Assembly: GCA_900074885.1 (NCBI GenBank)
Contig: FJUW01000041.1
Coordinates: 186,001 to 250,000 of the forward strand
DNA: 64,000 nucleotides
Direction: 5' to 3'
DNA from: Rhynchosporium graminicola
Taxonomy: Eukaryota; Ascomycota; Leotiomycetes; Helotiales; Ploettnerulaceae
This document shows, one piece after another, positions 9,857 through 21,818 of the stretch (its first letter is position 1; every line of letters begins with the position of its first letter). The notes beneath the pieces were generated by a model, which saw nothing but the letters and a program-made list of their open reading frames with translations, made no database searches and was not told the DNA's origin. The translations under genes were made by a program, and so were the position numbers.

Positions 9857-12635
9857 ATGACTTTTGACGTAGAAGAAGTCTTGTCGAAGCTCAGCAATGG
9901 AGAGAAGTCCTCTCTGCTGTCTGGTATGTTACGTTGCCCTCCTTTGTAATCTACACGGAAAAGCCCGCGATCCTGATATTGATTGATCAAACCCCCGAGT
10001 AATTACTCACTTCCGACTAGGAATTGACTTCTGGCACACTTTTCCCATTCCTGAGCAGAATGTGCCTTCGATCCGTGTTAGTGATGGCCCCAATGGTATC
10101 CGAGGGACCAAATGGTTCGCCGGGAAACGAGCGGCCTGCCTGCCCTGTGGAACTGCTCTGGGAGCTACCTGGGATCGAGATCTCCTTCGCAAAGCGGGCA
10201 AACTACTTGGAGACGAATGTGTGGCCAAAGGTGCCCACTGCTGGTTAGGTCCAACCATCAACATGCAGCGCTCTCCCGTTGGTGGTCGAGGATTCGAGAG
10301 CTTTGCTGAAGACGGCCATCTGTCTGGCATCCTAGCGAGTGAGATGATCATCGGATGTGAGTCAACAGGCGTCATTTCCACTGTGAAACATTTCGTCTGT
10401 AATGATCAAGAACACGAGAGAAGAGCCGTTGATACGATTGTGACTCCGAGAGCTTTGAGAGAAGTTTACCTGAGACCTTTCCAGATCGTGGCGAGGGACG
10501 CCAATCCAGGCGCGATGATGACTTCATACAACAAAGTCAATGGTGTACATGTCTGCGAAGACCCGAAAATGCTGGAAGATCTGATTAGGAAGGAATGGGG
10601 TTGTGATCCACTGATGATCAGTGATTGGTAAGTATCGACCAACGGCTGATGTTGGAAGTCTTTGAAGTCGCCACAGTACTGCCCGTTGTGCTGACACCAA
10701 ATCTAGGTATGGTACTTACTCATGCGCAGGCGCAATCAATGCCGGACTGGACCTTGAAATGCCAGGAGTGACCAGGCATCGGGGAGCAGCAGTTGAATTC
10801 GCCCTGTCCGCTCGCTTAATCAAACAATCTACGCTGGACCAACGAGCCCGACGAGTCCTGCAGTTTGTTGAGCGTGCAAGTCGACTTGCCGTTTCGCCGG
10901 TTGAGGGTGAGCGAAATACTCCGGAAGACCGAGCTCTAAATCGCGAAATCTGCGCCAGCAGTATCGTCCTCCTCAAAAATGAAAGCAAAACACTGCCACT
11001 CCCGAAGAAGATGAAGAAAATTGCTCTCATCGGATCTCACATGAAGAACCCTGCGATTACTGGAGGTGGCAGTGCCTCTCTGGAGCCATACTACTCTGTA
11101 ACTCTCTACGATGCTATCAAGGAAAAGCTTGGTCCAAACGTCGAGATTGTGTATGAAGTTGGTGCTTACGCACACAAGATGCTACCACTCATCGATCGTC
11201 TCCTGTCCAATTCCAACATCCAATTCTTTAATCAGCCGTCTACAGTTAAGGACCGTGTATGCGTCGGGAGGGAACCCTTACCCAAAACCTACTTTCAACT
11301 TATGGATTATAAGAATCCGAAACTGAATTTTGAGCTCTTCTATGCCTCTGCCGAAGCCGACTTCACACCTGACTTGACTGGACCTTGGGAATTCGGCATG
11401 ACCGTCTATGGAACTGCAAACTTCTATCTGGATGATCAGCTAATCATTGATGGGACGACAGTCCAGCTACCAGGGACAGCATTTTTCAGTAGAGGGACAG
11501 CAGAGCAGTTCGCTACGTTGAACCTTATTGCTGGTAAGACCTACAAAATGCGAATCGATTTTGGCAGTGCCGCTACTTCCAAGATACTGGCGCTAGGTGT
11601 CGTGAGTTTCGGTGGAGGTGGTACTAGAATTGGTGCTTGTCCGGTAATTAATGTGGTAGACGGTATACAGAGGGCGGTCGATGCTGCTAGAGACGCCGAT
11701 TATACCGTTCTGTGCACAGGCTTGAATGTCAGTGCTCGAAGTATACATCCAAAGCAATTGCTGACTTTCTACAGGCTGATTGGGAATGTGAGGGCTTCGA
11801 TCGTCCTACTATGGGACTTCCACCTAACATCGACACACTCATCACCAGCGTCTTAAGGGTAGCACCAGAGACCATCGTCGTCAACCAGTCTGGAACCCCA
11901 GTCTCCATGCCCTGGGAATCTCTCGCATCTTCCATCGTTCAAGCTTGGTATGGTGGAAACGAGACAGGGAATGGCATAGCCGACGTCATTTTCGGAGACT
12001 TCAATCCTTGTGCCAAGCTGCCATTGAGTTGGCCAGCTGATATTAGGGATACTCCCGCATTTTTGAACTTTGGCAGCACCAAGGGAAGAGTTCTGTATGG
12101 CGAGGATATCTATCTTGGATACAAATACTACGACAAAATCCAGCGAGCACCTTTGTTTTCTTTCGGGTAAATCACGGCCTGGGCTTGAGTCACTGAATAA
12201 CAGCTAACATGTTACAGCCATGGACTTTCATACAGCACATTCGCATTAGCACATCTGGAAATCATCAAGACCCCCTCGAAAGACAAGCGTAATCCTACAC
12301 CCTCGGCCAAAGGTGTACTCAGAGTTAAGAATACTGGCAAGTATGCCGGAGCTCAAGTCCTACAGCTTTACGTCTCGGCTCCTGAATCGCTTACGCAACG
12401 TCCTTTGAAAGAGCTTCACGGCTTCACGAAAGTTTTCTTGGGAGCAGGGGAAGAACAGAGAGTGGAGATCGACATTGATAGCTACGCCACTAGCTTCTGG
12501 GATGAGAGTGAAAATCAATGGTGCAGTGAGAAGGGCAACTATTTGGTCACTGTCAGTGCTTGCAGTGAAGAAGGAGCAGTGAGCGTGAATGCCCTGCTGA
12601 AAGTGGAGAGTACGAGGTACTGGCTGGGTTTGTAG
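9857..12635 (+). CDS. GH3 beta-glucosidase with PA14 insert, intracellular type
   Basis: Hydrolyses beta-D-glucosides (cellobiose and similar) from the non-reducing end. Five exons, 9857-9923, 10021-10627, 10707-11727, 11775-12166 and 12218-12635, have introns of 97, 79, 47 and 51 bases with clean GT-AG sites. The phase closes to 834 residues. Seen in order: [20 protein letters not shown] with no signal peptide; the GH3 N-domain with [32 protein letters not shown] and the nucleophile Asp in LMISDW (about residue 224); [12 protein letters not shown] at the start of the second domain; a PA14 domain (about 370-530, including [19 protein letters not shown]); then [28 protein letters not shown] and a fibronectin-III-like C-terminal domain. 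Absence of a signal peptide and the PA14 insert fit the intracellular bglI class. The promoter contains the repeat cluster described above. Confidence 0.95.
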
Positions 12636-12888
12636 ATTGGGGCTTGGATATCGGGCACTGGATTTTCTACTGGGTTGCTTTGCGCGCAATGGGAGTTTGT
12701 TTTATACTTCGTCATCACTTCCATACAAATTGGAACTTGGACATACTGGGAGATTCGGGCGTTGATGTTGATACCTAGCTAGAATGGCAATACAAAACAA
12801 GGATTTTGATACGATCAGACACTTCACATTCGCAATTCAGAAACTTCAAAGTAAGGCCAATCACTTAAAGCCGTGGACTGACAAAGAC

Positions 12889-13301
12889 TCAGGTTTCGGC
12901 CCGTTTCGTAGGCATGCCAATAAACGCAACTCCAAGAAAGCAGATCAAAACACTTGTCGTTGACCTGAAAACAACACACCAGACAAAATTCGATCCATAC
13001 CCGGCATCACCGTTCTCTACCGTACACACGGACAACCCTGATTAAACTCCGACCAGGGCACATACCGAAGTGTATATTGACGATATTTACGGCGACAGGG
13101 TACGCAGCCGCAACACAGCAAGCAGCCAGGGCACGCAGGCACGCACGCGACCTCAAGGATTTTCAAAGCGGTGACTGGGATCTGGGATCTGGGATCTGGA
13201 GAGACCTTGTGGTATTTCCCACATTTCTTGTGATCGATCTTGGAGTTGGGGGGAACCTTGGTGGGATTGAATTGCAGCTGCCCGTGCTGCGAGGATGCCA
13301 T
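12889..13301 (-). CDS. Small Cys-rich protein with C-terminal membrane segment
   Basis: Exon 1 is 13301-13066 and exon 2 is 12964-12889, across a 101-base intron with a strong GTATGT donor and a TTTTCAG acceptor. The phase closes to 103 residues. The N-terminus MASSQHGQLQFNPTKVPPNS is followed by a basic linker, then a run with eight cysteines (VACVPACPGCLLCCGCVPC), a basic stretch, and a hydrophobic segment VLICFLGVAFIGMPTKRAET to the end. The predicted tail appears only after splicing, which supports the model. Part of exon 1 contains a threefold GGGATCT repeat, so a further intron is possible there. The family is not recognised. Confidence 0.42.
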
Positions 13302-14368
13302 GCTATGCTCACCGTGGGTAGGCTGTATTGAGGGATGGTTTACGTATGTTCGCAGGTAATGGTTTTATTTGTGTGTGCGGAAATACTTGCTTGATTTATT
13401 GTGCGTGCCTGCGCCGTGCATGATGGGATGCGCCCGGGAATGAATCACTAGTAGTATGTATATTCACTGTTGGGGGTGTCGGGGCCTAGGACTCGAGAAG
13501 TTTGTTATGGAATGGAAGAGGTGAGTGTTGGATGTTTCTCGGATGTTGATTCAGGGGTTGTCTGTAGAATTGTAGGAGAGAGTGCGTGAGTCGAGGCTCG
13601 TTTGGTGGGTGGGTACTGTAGTTCAGCGTTGTTTCGTAGGTTGCTGAAGGAGCGGATGAGTTGTATATCCAAATGGTGATGTGATAGGAGTTCATCTGGG
13701 CTAATTGAGTGGTTGTGTAAGGATAGAGCTACAATGCATACAAAGTCTTTTATCTCGGCTCCGTACCTAATCTTAGAGAAGCTTTATAATACTGTAGGCA
13801 ATATTTGGGTTCCTTCAATTAAAGTCAAAGGAAATCTGGGTCTGACGATTCCACGGTGATTGTAAATTTATGAGCGTCCATGTTTGATATAGGAAGCTTG
13901 AAGACTGATAGTAGAGCTCATGTAGGAATAAAATAATTGTCTGGTTAGTAGTGCAATATCATATAGACGTTGCTGAGGATCCAATGATAAGATGAAGTTA
14001 GAGGGAGTAAACCAAGTATATTAACCTGGACTGGATTTTTTGATGGTAGGCAGCTGCATAAACAATTACTGTAGTAGGGGAACAGTAGTATGAATTGGTG
14101 GCGCGCATTACATAATCTCGAGGGGAGGGAAGCTTGTTTCGGTAGCCCAGCCTTATCAGGCGAGGCTCTGAAATGAAACAACGTCGGCTGCATGAGTTCG
14201 AACCTTAATGTAGACCTGTGAATCTCCCCGTAAGTACATCTGTGATATATTCAGAAGCCCGGATCTCAGCCAGGATTCTCGATCATCCAGATGTTGTGAG
14301 CATCTAAACACGCATTGGCATTTTGGTGTCAACATATCAACAGCCAAGAGCTGGCTTGGACGATCACC
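13302..14368. other. Intergenic stretch, no gene recognised
   Basis: About 1.07 kb of moderately AT-rich DNA upstream of both the Cys-rich gene (minus) and the GH125 gene (plus). Short frames here lack starts, splice partners or recognisable domains. Confidence 0.5.
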
Positions 14369-16162
14369 ATGTACGTCTCATCTCTACAAACATGGCCACT
14401 CTGGCTTGGGATCTATGCCGTGATAGCATCATCTGCTTCAGATATAGAGCCAGACCCAGCTTATGCGCGAGCATGTCCCGATTACAAGAGATATTCTACC
14501 TACATGCAGTAAGTATCTCCCACTCTTACTTTGTAAGCTCAAGCCTGACATGAAGAAGTCGCCCATACTCCCAAGGACCCTTGGAGCTACCATTTCAACG
14601 ACCTTCGATACACTGTCGGACGTTTACATCCCCTCTTGTTGAGAAAGTGATTGAGGACATGAAGGAGAAGATGGTGAACAAGGACTTGGCACGATTATTC
14701 GAAAACGCGTTCCCGAATACTCTGGATACTACAGTCTCGTGGCATGTAGACGGGGAAGCTGCGCATACGGAACTAAAGGCTAGGAGTACTGCTGATGGGA
14801 AATGGGCAGGAGCACAATCCTTTGTTGTGACAGGGGACATCAACGCAGAGTGGCTGCGAGACTCTACGAACCAACTGCTTCAGTACCAACCATTGGCCAA
14901 GAAGGACAAAAAGATCTTCAATTTGATATTAGGAGCCATCAATACGCAGGCTGAATATGTCATTGAGGCGCCGTACTGCAATGCTTTCCAGCCTCCCCCG
15001 CCTTCGAAACTATCCGCCACTCAGAACGGCCAAGATGATGTTGTACATCCAGCCTACGAGCCCTCTTTCGTCTTTGAGTGTAAATATGAGTTAGACTCTC
15101 TAGCACACTTCCTGGCTCTTGGTAATACTTTCTACAACAATACGGGCTCTTTAAAATTCCTTACCCCACGATGGTACAGAGCATTGGACACTGTTCTTGA
15201 GGTGCTCGACCAACAATCCCAGTCAACCTTCGATCCCATAACTGGTGACTTCGAGCGCAATGACTACACGTTCAGTCGCAAGACTGATCAGGGAACCGAA
15301 ACTCTTCCTTTGTCCGGAGTCGGAAATCCTCTCAACTACGGTACTGGCTTGATCCGCAGCGCATTCAGACCCAGCGACGACGCTACTATTCTCGGGTTCT
15401 ACATCCCAGCAAACGCGCAGATGGCCGTCGAATTGAAGAAGACAGCCGATATATTATCTGCGGCAAAGAATGTCGGTCTTTCCGAGATCTTGCGAAAGCG
15501 AGCTCAAAGCATCACCAACGGAATCTGGGAACACGGTGTCGTAGAACACAAGAAGTACGGTCGTATTTTCGCCTACGAAGTAGACGGGTATGGATCTCAG
15601 ATCCTTATGGACGATGCGAATGTGCCCTCGCTCCTAGCTCTGCCTATTATGGGCTTTCTCGAGCGAACAGATCAGGTCTACCAAAATACACGGAAAATGC
15701 TGTTGAGCAAATCTGGAAATCCGTATTATCTGAAGGGCGCAGGATTCCATGGAATCGGAGGTCCACATGTTGGGCTCGAGCATGCGTGGCCTATGAGTTT
15801 GCTGTTGCAGGCTATGACTTCGGACAACGACACGGAGATTATGGAATGTGTAGATCTGGTACTAGATGCTAGCGAGTACGGACTGGTTCATGAATCGATT
15901 AACGTGAACCAGATACGTGACTATACCAGTAGGTTTATCCTATCCCTATGCAAGATTAAGTGGAGAAACAAAAATGCTGACTGATTTTCTTAGGGAGTTG
16001 GTTTGCTTGTAAGTTAAGGTCCGAAAGAAGCGAAATTGTAAACATCGCTAACAGAAAGAAATAGGGGCAAACAGCGTTTTCGCACAAACGATTTTAGATC
16101 TCGCAAAGAGGAAACCATATCTGATATTTGGTAAAGGAGCAACACCGTATATAGTTGAATAA
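14369..16162 (+). CDS. GH125 exo-alpha-1,6-mannosidase, secreted
   Basis: GH125 (former DUF1237) enzymes remove alpha-1,6-linked mannose. Four exons, 14369-14508, 14559-15928, 15994-16008 and 16065-16162, have introns of 50, 65 and 56 bases. The phase closes to 540 residues. Exon 1 encodes a signal peptide (MYVSSLQTWPLWLGIYAVIA) and CPDY. Then follow GPLELPFQRPS, the family block TGDINAEWLRDSTNQLLQY (Asp-containing, about 125-145), YELDSLAHFLAL, LMDDANVPSLLALPIMGFL and GGPHVGLEHAWPMSLLLQAM. The third exon is only 15 bases and encodes the residues between RDYTR and WANSVFAQ. With it the conserved end, FAQTILDLAKRKPYLIF and TPYIVE, comes into frame. Without it the frame stops after DYTSRF and 19 unrelated residues (at 15984), so the microexon is well supported. 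Confidence 0.93.
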
Positions 16163-16375
16163 ATGATGCATTTACACGCACAAGTGACAGCGCCTGCCCA
16201 CAGATCATCAAAAGTCAAAGAAAGTACTTCATCAAATGCGCTAAAGGTTGCATGTATCAGGTCTCTGTGGTATCTTGGTTTGTGTCTATCTCATCTGTTA
16301 TGTCACTCACTACATTGACTCCCAATCGTGATACTCGTACTGTATGTGACATCAATCACACCGCTCATCCAGTGG

Positions 16376-18019
16376 TCACTTCTTCCCGAAGAAAGACATA
16401 ATGTTTCCCTGCCCAGGTTTCGCAGCTGCCTTCTTAGTCTTTGACGCAATACTGGAAGCCTGTACATTTGGCTTCGGCTTTTCAGCTGGCTCGTCTTCCG
16501 AAAACGACTCCCAGACGGCCTCTTCTCTTGTGACTGTATTTCGTTAGCTTTTCCATAAATCTGAATGAAGACAGTCTCATCAAGCTTACCCAAATACCCC
16601 TCATCATCCTTGACAGTCTTCTTCTTCATAACTCTCCTGCGTCCCCTCCTCCTCCCATCACTAACCACAATAGGTATCTCCTCTTTTTCCACACTTTTCT
16701 CCTTCTCAACCTCCTCATCCTCGTCAGCTTCAACGACAACCTTACCTTTCCGCTTAGGCTTGGATTTAGGCTTCACATCCTCCTCCTCCTCATCGTCATC
16801 ATCCATCATTTTCTTCAGCGCCGCCTCTCTCTCTTTCCTCGACTTGCGATCACTATCCACAATCTCCTTACTCGGCGCAGGAGCAACAAAAGTATCCTCT
16901 TCATCATCATCGTCCACCACGTCTTTCATAGGCGAATCTTCCGCGGCACTCAAAGCAGGAGACTCCACAGCCGAGCTATCGATTCCCTCTCGCTTGAGCT
17001 TGGATGTACCTTTCGCGAAGGATTTAAATATGCTAGAACTGTCACGCATGAGTGTCGGAGGATTAGACGTAGATTCTTTACTGGATGCGTTGCTTGAGAC
17101 AGCCGGTTTGGATTTAGCTTTACCTTTGCCGAAGAAATCGTTGGCGGTTGAGGGTTGTGAAGATTTGCTTTCTTGCTTGGTGGGTTTGACGGGTGCTTTG
17201 ATTTCAGCTGGCTGGGGCTTCACGACTGCTTTTGCTGGAACTGGGATGGGTGCTGCTGCCACATGAACGGGACGACGAGCTGGTCTTCTCTTGACGTACT
17301 TATTGGTTATGGTGCCGTATTTTGGAGCTTGTTCGTCTACATTTTCGGAGGCGCAAAGGACTTGGATTTCTCGGGTGATGTCTGATAGTATTTGTAGATC
17401 CTGTATATCGTCAGATGCAACCTAAGCTTTCCGAATGGGACAGCATTACCTTCAATGGAGAGGGACCAATACTGTAGACGTGTATCGACGAGATATGATC
17501 GTACAGGGACCGCACTTCTGTAATTCCTTCAGCAATGTTGTACGACTCGAGACGGGTAATCCAACCTTCCAGATCCTCTTCCTTAACCAGTGTTATACTC
17601 AATACGCTACTTTCTCCAGTACCCTCTTCGGCAGGCATTGAACTGGCCATGAATGGACTGCTCTGCATGTAATCGTCTTCTCCATCCTTCTTTGCAGCAC
17701 TGTTCGTAGGTATTGCTTCCTCCTTTCGTTTCGTGCCACTAATGAGGTATGTCGCATGTATTGTGTCTGGCTTCTTCGCATTTTGCTGCCGGTGGAAATC
17801 ATACAGCATCCTACATTGATAAGCAATTGTCCAAACTCTATGCTCGCACAGAACTTACTCCTTCGCATCATTGACATGAATCTTAAGGGTCCGACTGAGG
17901 AGCCTGTAGGTTACCTGACCATTGAGTCAAATCTGATCTAGGAGAGTGCTTGACGGATCCCATACCACTTTATCTTCGGTCAAAATACTAGTAGCCAAAT
18001 ATAACTTGCAGTCAGCCAT
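16376..18019 (-). CDS. pol32: DNA polymerase delta subunit 3 (Pol32/Cdc27)
   Basis: A non-catalytic subunit of Pol delta that ties the polymerase to PCNA. It is needed for processive synthesis and for translesion and break-induced synthesis in yeast. Five exons, 18019-17966, 17914-17859, 17810-17450, 17400-16590 and 16533-16376, have introns of 51, 48, 49 and 56 bases. The phase closes to 479 residues. The N-terminal winged-helix part runs MADCKLYLATSILTEDKV, VTYRLLSRTLKIHVNDAKE, MLYDFHRQQNAKKPDTIHAT. The middle is low-complexity, acidic and Lys-rich. The C-terminus ends QGNIMSFFGKK, a classical PCNA-interacting (PIP) box. The last exon is essential: reading through intron 4 gives an unrelated tail. 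It is divergent from rad18, with 194 bases between the two starts. Confidence 0.93.
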
Positions 18020-18082
18020 GGTGTTGTGTGGTTGGCATGTGAAGAGTGAAGCTCTGTCGCTGTTTTCCTAGAGAGTGGTGGA

Positions 18083-18112
18083 ACGCGCCTTCACGCGTAC
18101 CACTTTACGCGA
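18083..18112. promoter_or_regulatory. Cluster of three ACGCG (MCB-like) motifs in a shared promoter
   Basis: ACGCGC at 18083-18088, ACGCGT at 18093-18098 and ACGCGA at 18107-18112 lie within 30 bases, in the 194-base gap between the pol32 and rad18 start codons. ACGCGT is the MluI cell-cycle box bound by MBF (Mbp1/Swi6) in yeasts, which drives G1/S transcription of replication and repair genes. The motif is seen directly; binding in this species is inference. Confidence 0.6.
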
Positions 18113-18213
18113 TCTTGTCTACATCATCCTTGATCCCCAAACCTCAACTACAGGAATGCGACAAATCGACCCACGTAACATCTCATAGCTACCGATACTC
18201 GTACATCAGCACC

Positions 18214-19588
18214 ATGAAGCCAATCCCTAAGGACGACGCGTTCGACATCACTGATTCAACCGACTGGCTTGAGACGCCACTCCGCTCCCTCGCCGGTGTT
18301 GATTCAGCCTTGCGCTGCCAGGTCTGCAAAGACTTCTACACCACGCCCATGATCACGTCCTGCTCGCACACATTCTGCTCGTTATGCATACGAAGATGTC
18401 TCAATAATGATGGGAAATGCCCTGCGTGTAGGACGCAGGATCAGGAGCTCAAATTGAGGTTCAATGGTGCTATGCAGGACTTGGTAGAAGCTTTCACGAA
18501 GGCGAGACCGGAAGTTCTAGAGCACGCCAGGAGGCCGGTGGAGAGCACTCTGAGTAAGAGAGATAGGGAAGAGGCAGAACTGGACGAAGATGAGATGCCA
18601 AGGAAGAGGACGAGGTCTGCTGGAACGAGGACATCAAGTCGGAGGTCACAGCCTACGCCTTCACAGATCATTCAGGATACAGACGAGGAGGACGAAGACT
18701 TTGTCCCTGGTGGGTCTATGATAACGACATATTGCGAGTCTAGCTAACAAAGTTTTAGAGGATGGCTACGTTATCTGCCCCGTTTGCTCGAAGCAAGTCA
18801 AGGAAACCAGTATCAATTCACATCTGGACAGGAATTGTGCAGAGGAACCACGAGTCACAAAATCCAAGACCATGGGTCGAATATCGAAGCAAGGCTCCGC
18901 ACAGAATCCCGTACCCATTACTGATGCCCCCAAACGTCCAGAACGGCTGGCGCAAATCAACTTCTCCATGTTGAAAGAGAATGCTTTACGGAAAAAGCTT
19001 GGTGATATGGGGATCTCGGTTGCAGGAAACAAACCGCTCATGGAGAGAAGGTACACCGAATGGATCACTCTCTGGAATGCAAATTGCGATGCTAGAAGAC
19101 CAAGGACGAAAACTGAGCTGAAGAGAGAGTTGGAGATATGGGAGAGAACTCAGGGTGGTAGGGCCCAGACGTCGAATTATGGACAGAATTTGGGTTCACA
19201 AGTCAGGGACAAGGACTTTGATGGCAAAGCTTACTCGAATACACATGATGACTCGTTTCGAAAATTGATAGCGAATGCGCGGAAGAAACCTGCTGTTAAG
19301 TCGCCAGCACCTGAGGGATCCAGTTCTGGCGTACAAATGCCTGTAGTTCCAGAATCTCCAGGTGCTTCGAGAACGGACGTTGACATGTCAGGCGAGGAAG
19401 ATGGAGCGAACGGGGAGATATCACCAGTGAAGCAAAGCGCGTCACAGGGAGGTTTTTTCCAGGATAGGGATCAAGATGCAGATTCATTGCCCAAACCATC
19501 GCCACATTTCGCAGACAGTTTGACGATACTGGATAAAAGCTCCAATATCGCTCAAGATTTTCCTGATATTAGGACAATACAATCATAG
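18214..19588 (+). CDS. rad18: Postreplication repair E3 ubiquitin ligase Rad18
   Basis: With the E2 Rad6, Rad18 monoubiquitinates PCNA to start lesion bypass. Exons are 18214-18709 and 18759-19588 (49-base intron, TTTTAG acceptor). The phase closes to 441 residues. A RING finger at about 35-73 shows CQVCKDF, CSHTFCSLCIRRC and CPACR. After an acidic linker, an UBZ-type zinc finger (CPVCSKQVKETSINSHLDRNC) spans the splice-proximal part of exon 2. A SAP-like helix pair with LRKKLGDMGISVAGNKPLMERR follows, then a Rad6-binding-type region WNANCDARRPRTKTEL. The rest is disordered. RING-UBZ-SAP order is diagnostic. An in-frame extension upstream of 18214 exists, but this ATG fits the family start. 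Its 3' end converges with chm7, 110 bases away. Confidence 0.95.
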
Positions 19589-19698
19589 CTTGCTATTTAC
19601 AGAGCTGTTTACCGAAAAGACCTCAAGCACCAACTCCTGGCCCATGCGTAATACGGTAAGTCGTGATATACAATGCTGCCTTATTGAGCAAACATCTC

Positions 19699-21216
19699 CT
19701 ATGCGTAGGCCTTGTCAGCATCCAGAGACAATTTCTTCAACTCATCCTCGAGTTCCTTTTCCATGCTTACTTCCTCTGCTTTCCTCGCATCTTCGTCTTG
19801 TTTCTTCGCCGTTGCTGTCTCTTTTGTTTGACGTTCAGCTTCATTTAAATCATCCAGTCTCCGCTTCGTTTCCGCAGCTTCTTTCTTTTCTTTCTCCTCT
19901 GTTTCCAATCTCTCCTGCTCCTCGATCTTCTCCCGTTCTTGCTTCTCCATAGCTTCAAGCTCATCATCAACCTCTCCCTCGTCCACTACATTTGCGCTCT
20001 CTCCAGCTTCCGCAATAACATTTCCAACCTCGTCCACCTGTGACATCTGTTCGCGTAGCTGCTCAACCACATCATCCACTCTATCAACTCCGCCAACTTC
20101 CTTGTTGAGACCGGTCAAAACCTGGGTACTGTCTTCCATTATCCCGACTAGTTCGACCTGGTCAGCTGCCTGTTCGATTTTCGAGAATATTTCTTCCAGC
20201 TGAGCTAGTGTAGCATGTCGTTTCGTGAGGGTCGTCTCGGCCAATTTTTTCGACCGAAGAGCTGCTAGAGCTGATACTCTATTCTTGCGGCCCACTGCCT
20301 CTTTGGCTATCGTTGCTAACTCATCCACCTTGTTCGTAAGAACCTCGGTCTGTATCTCCAAGTCCTTGATCAATGTCTTCAGCGACGCAATCGTGATGTC
20401 TTCCGCAGTAACAGGACTAGGTGTCTTCTGATTCGGTGCCTTCAACTTGACGATCTCTCCATCATAAGCCAGCGCACCCTTATCCCTCGCCAGAAATTTC
20501 AATAGAATCTCCATATCAAATTCCGTCAACCTATTCTCACACCCTGTTATATCACCATAAGCTTCTCTGAACGCCGCTCTTGAAAAGATCCGCTGTATCC
20601 TTCCCCTATTCCCCTCGGTCCTTCTAATTACATCCTTCCCTGCCTCCTCGAGATTCTCCATCACAACTACCCTGCCCTGCCCCAACTTCTCCTCTCCCCC
20701 TCCGAAACCCAACTGTCTCAGTCCCCACCCAAGTACGTCCCCGAAACTTGGCACGATAGGAACAGGAATCCCCCAGCCCTTCTTGTAAATACTGTCCGCC
20801 TTCTCCTCGAACTCTTTAACATCAATCCACAGCCTCGCTTTTACGCCTTCTCTCACTACCGTCCCTAGCGCCGATGGCCGACCACAGTCCCTTGTTTCAA
20901 GCGCGAGGATCAGATCGTTGGATATTGTGATGGAGAGTAGATCTGGAGAGGTCGAGGGAGAGGGCATGAAGCCCGCGAACGTGGCGTGCGAAAGCGCTTG
21001 GTGCCATGCTGTTATATTGGCTTGGTAACCATCGGGATTGATGTTGCGGGTCTTGGTGAAGTCTGAATAAAGGTCTTGAAGGCGCGTCCTGTTCGCTATC
21101 AGTTATTTGCTTGATGTTTTGGTAAACAGCCTGCGGATAGATTCTGGAGGTAGGTAAGGTCCATACTTGCGGAACTGAGGCTCGTTCTCTAGGAGGTACG
21201 TGAGGAGCTCACTCAT
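19699..21216 (-). CDS. chm7: ESCRT-III family protein Chm7 (CHMP7-like)
   Basis: Chm7/CHMP7 is an SNF7-family protein that recruits ESCRT-III to the nuclear envelope for pore quality control and sealing. Exon 1 is 21216-21167 and exon 2 is 21088-19699 (78-base intron). The phase closes to 479 residues. It begins MSELLTYLLENEPQFRK. The N-half has winged-helix-like sequence and an SNF7-like linker (LLKFLARDKGALAYDGEIVK). From about residue 230 there is a long charged coiled coil typical of SNF7 proteins (TKRHATLAQLEEIFSKIEQA), followed by a Glu/Lys-rich tail with EMEKELEDELKKL-like helix. Single-domain SNF7 proteins such as Snf7 or Vps20 are about half this length, which argues for Chm7. Confidence 0.82.
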
Positions 21217-21818
21217 GGTGAGGATTTCGCATCTATGGGCTCTCTCACGTATCTGGTGGAAAGAAAATGTGTAGAGAGGCTTGAAGGCTGTTATGCTGAC
21301 ATTGAACCTGGCCCTACTCGCAGGCTATTGATTGTTTTGTTATCGCTTCGGCAAAGGGCTTATCAGCTTGCATGTGGTTTGCATATAGATTGTGCACATG
21401 CATAATACGATGATGGACCTGGACATAACTTATGGCATAACTCCGAGTAAAGTGTGACTATTATTCTCAAGCCGCAGAATCACACTGGGACACATGTTGG
21501 TGATTTGAAAATATCACGAGTATTTCAAGTTACTTTACCTCTGCTAATATCGAATGCCACGAAGTTATTACAAGACTTTATATTCGCTTCCCGGTGATGA
21601 AACTAGCTAGTCTCGATATATAACGTTACTGTGCTTCAAAACAGTAATGTGGTTTAATTCCCCCTAGTATCTCTCTGGAGAATGCCTTCTCTCTAAATCC
21701 AAGCCTATGTTACACTCAAAGCCCATTCTATACACCCAACGCCATCCCAATGCTCCTCCAAACCTAATGATCGCTAGAAATATGTGCAGGGACAAAGCAC
21801 GCTATTGTAACAAAACCC
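21217..21818. other. Intergenic stretch, nothing recognised
   Basis: Upstream of chm7 and downstream of trs85, both on the minus strand. AT-rich (about 21400-21700), with no supported gene or repeat. Confidence 0.5.

Noticed and set aside
10007..10381. 124-codon minus-strand frame
   Set aside because: Antisense to exon 2 of the beta-glucosidase; no independent evidence.
12636..12888. Possible extra gene between the beta-glucosidase and the Cys-rich gene
   Set aside because: Only 250 bases, with no frame beyond the 3' flanks of the two genes.
14175..14200. B-box-like GGTTCGAAC on the minus strand, possible tRNA
   Set aside because: No A box at a suitable distance and no cloverleaf could be folded around it.
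16565..17266. 233-codon plus-strand frame, mostly Ser/Leu
   Set aside because: Antisense of the Glu/Asp/Lys-rich middle of Pol32. The Ser runs are the complement of those acidic codons.
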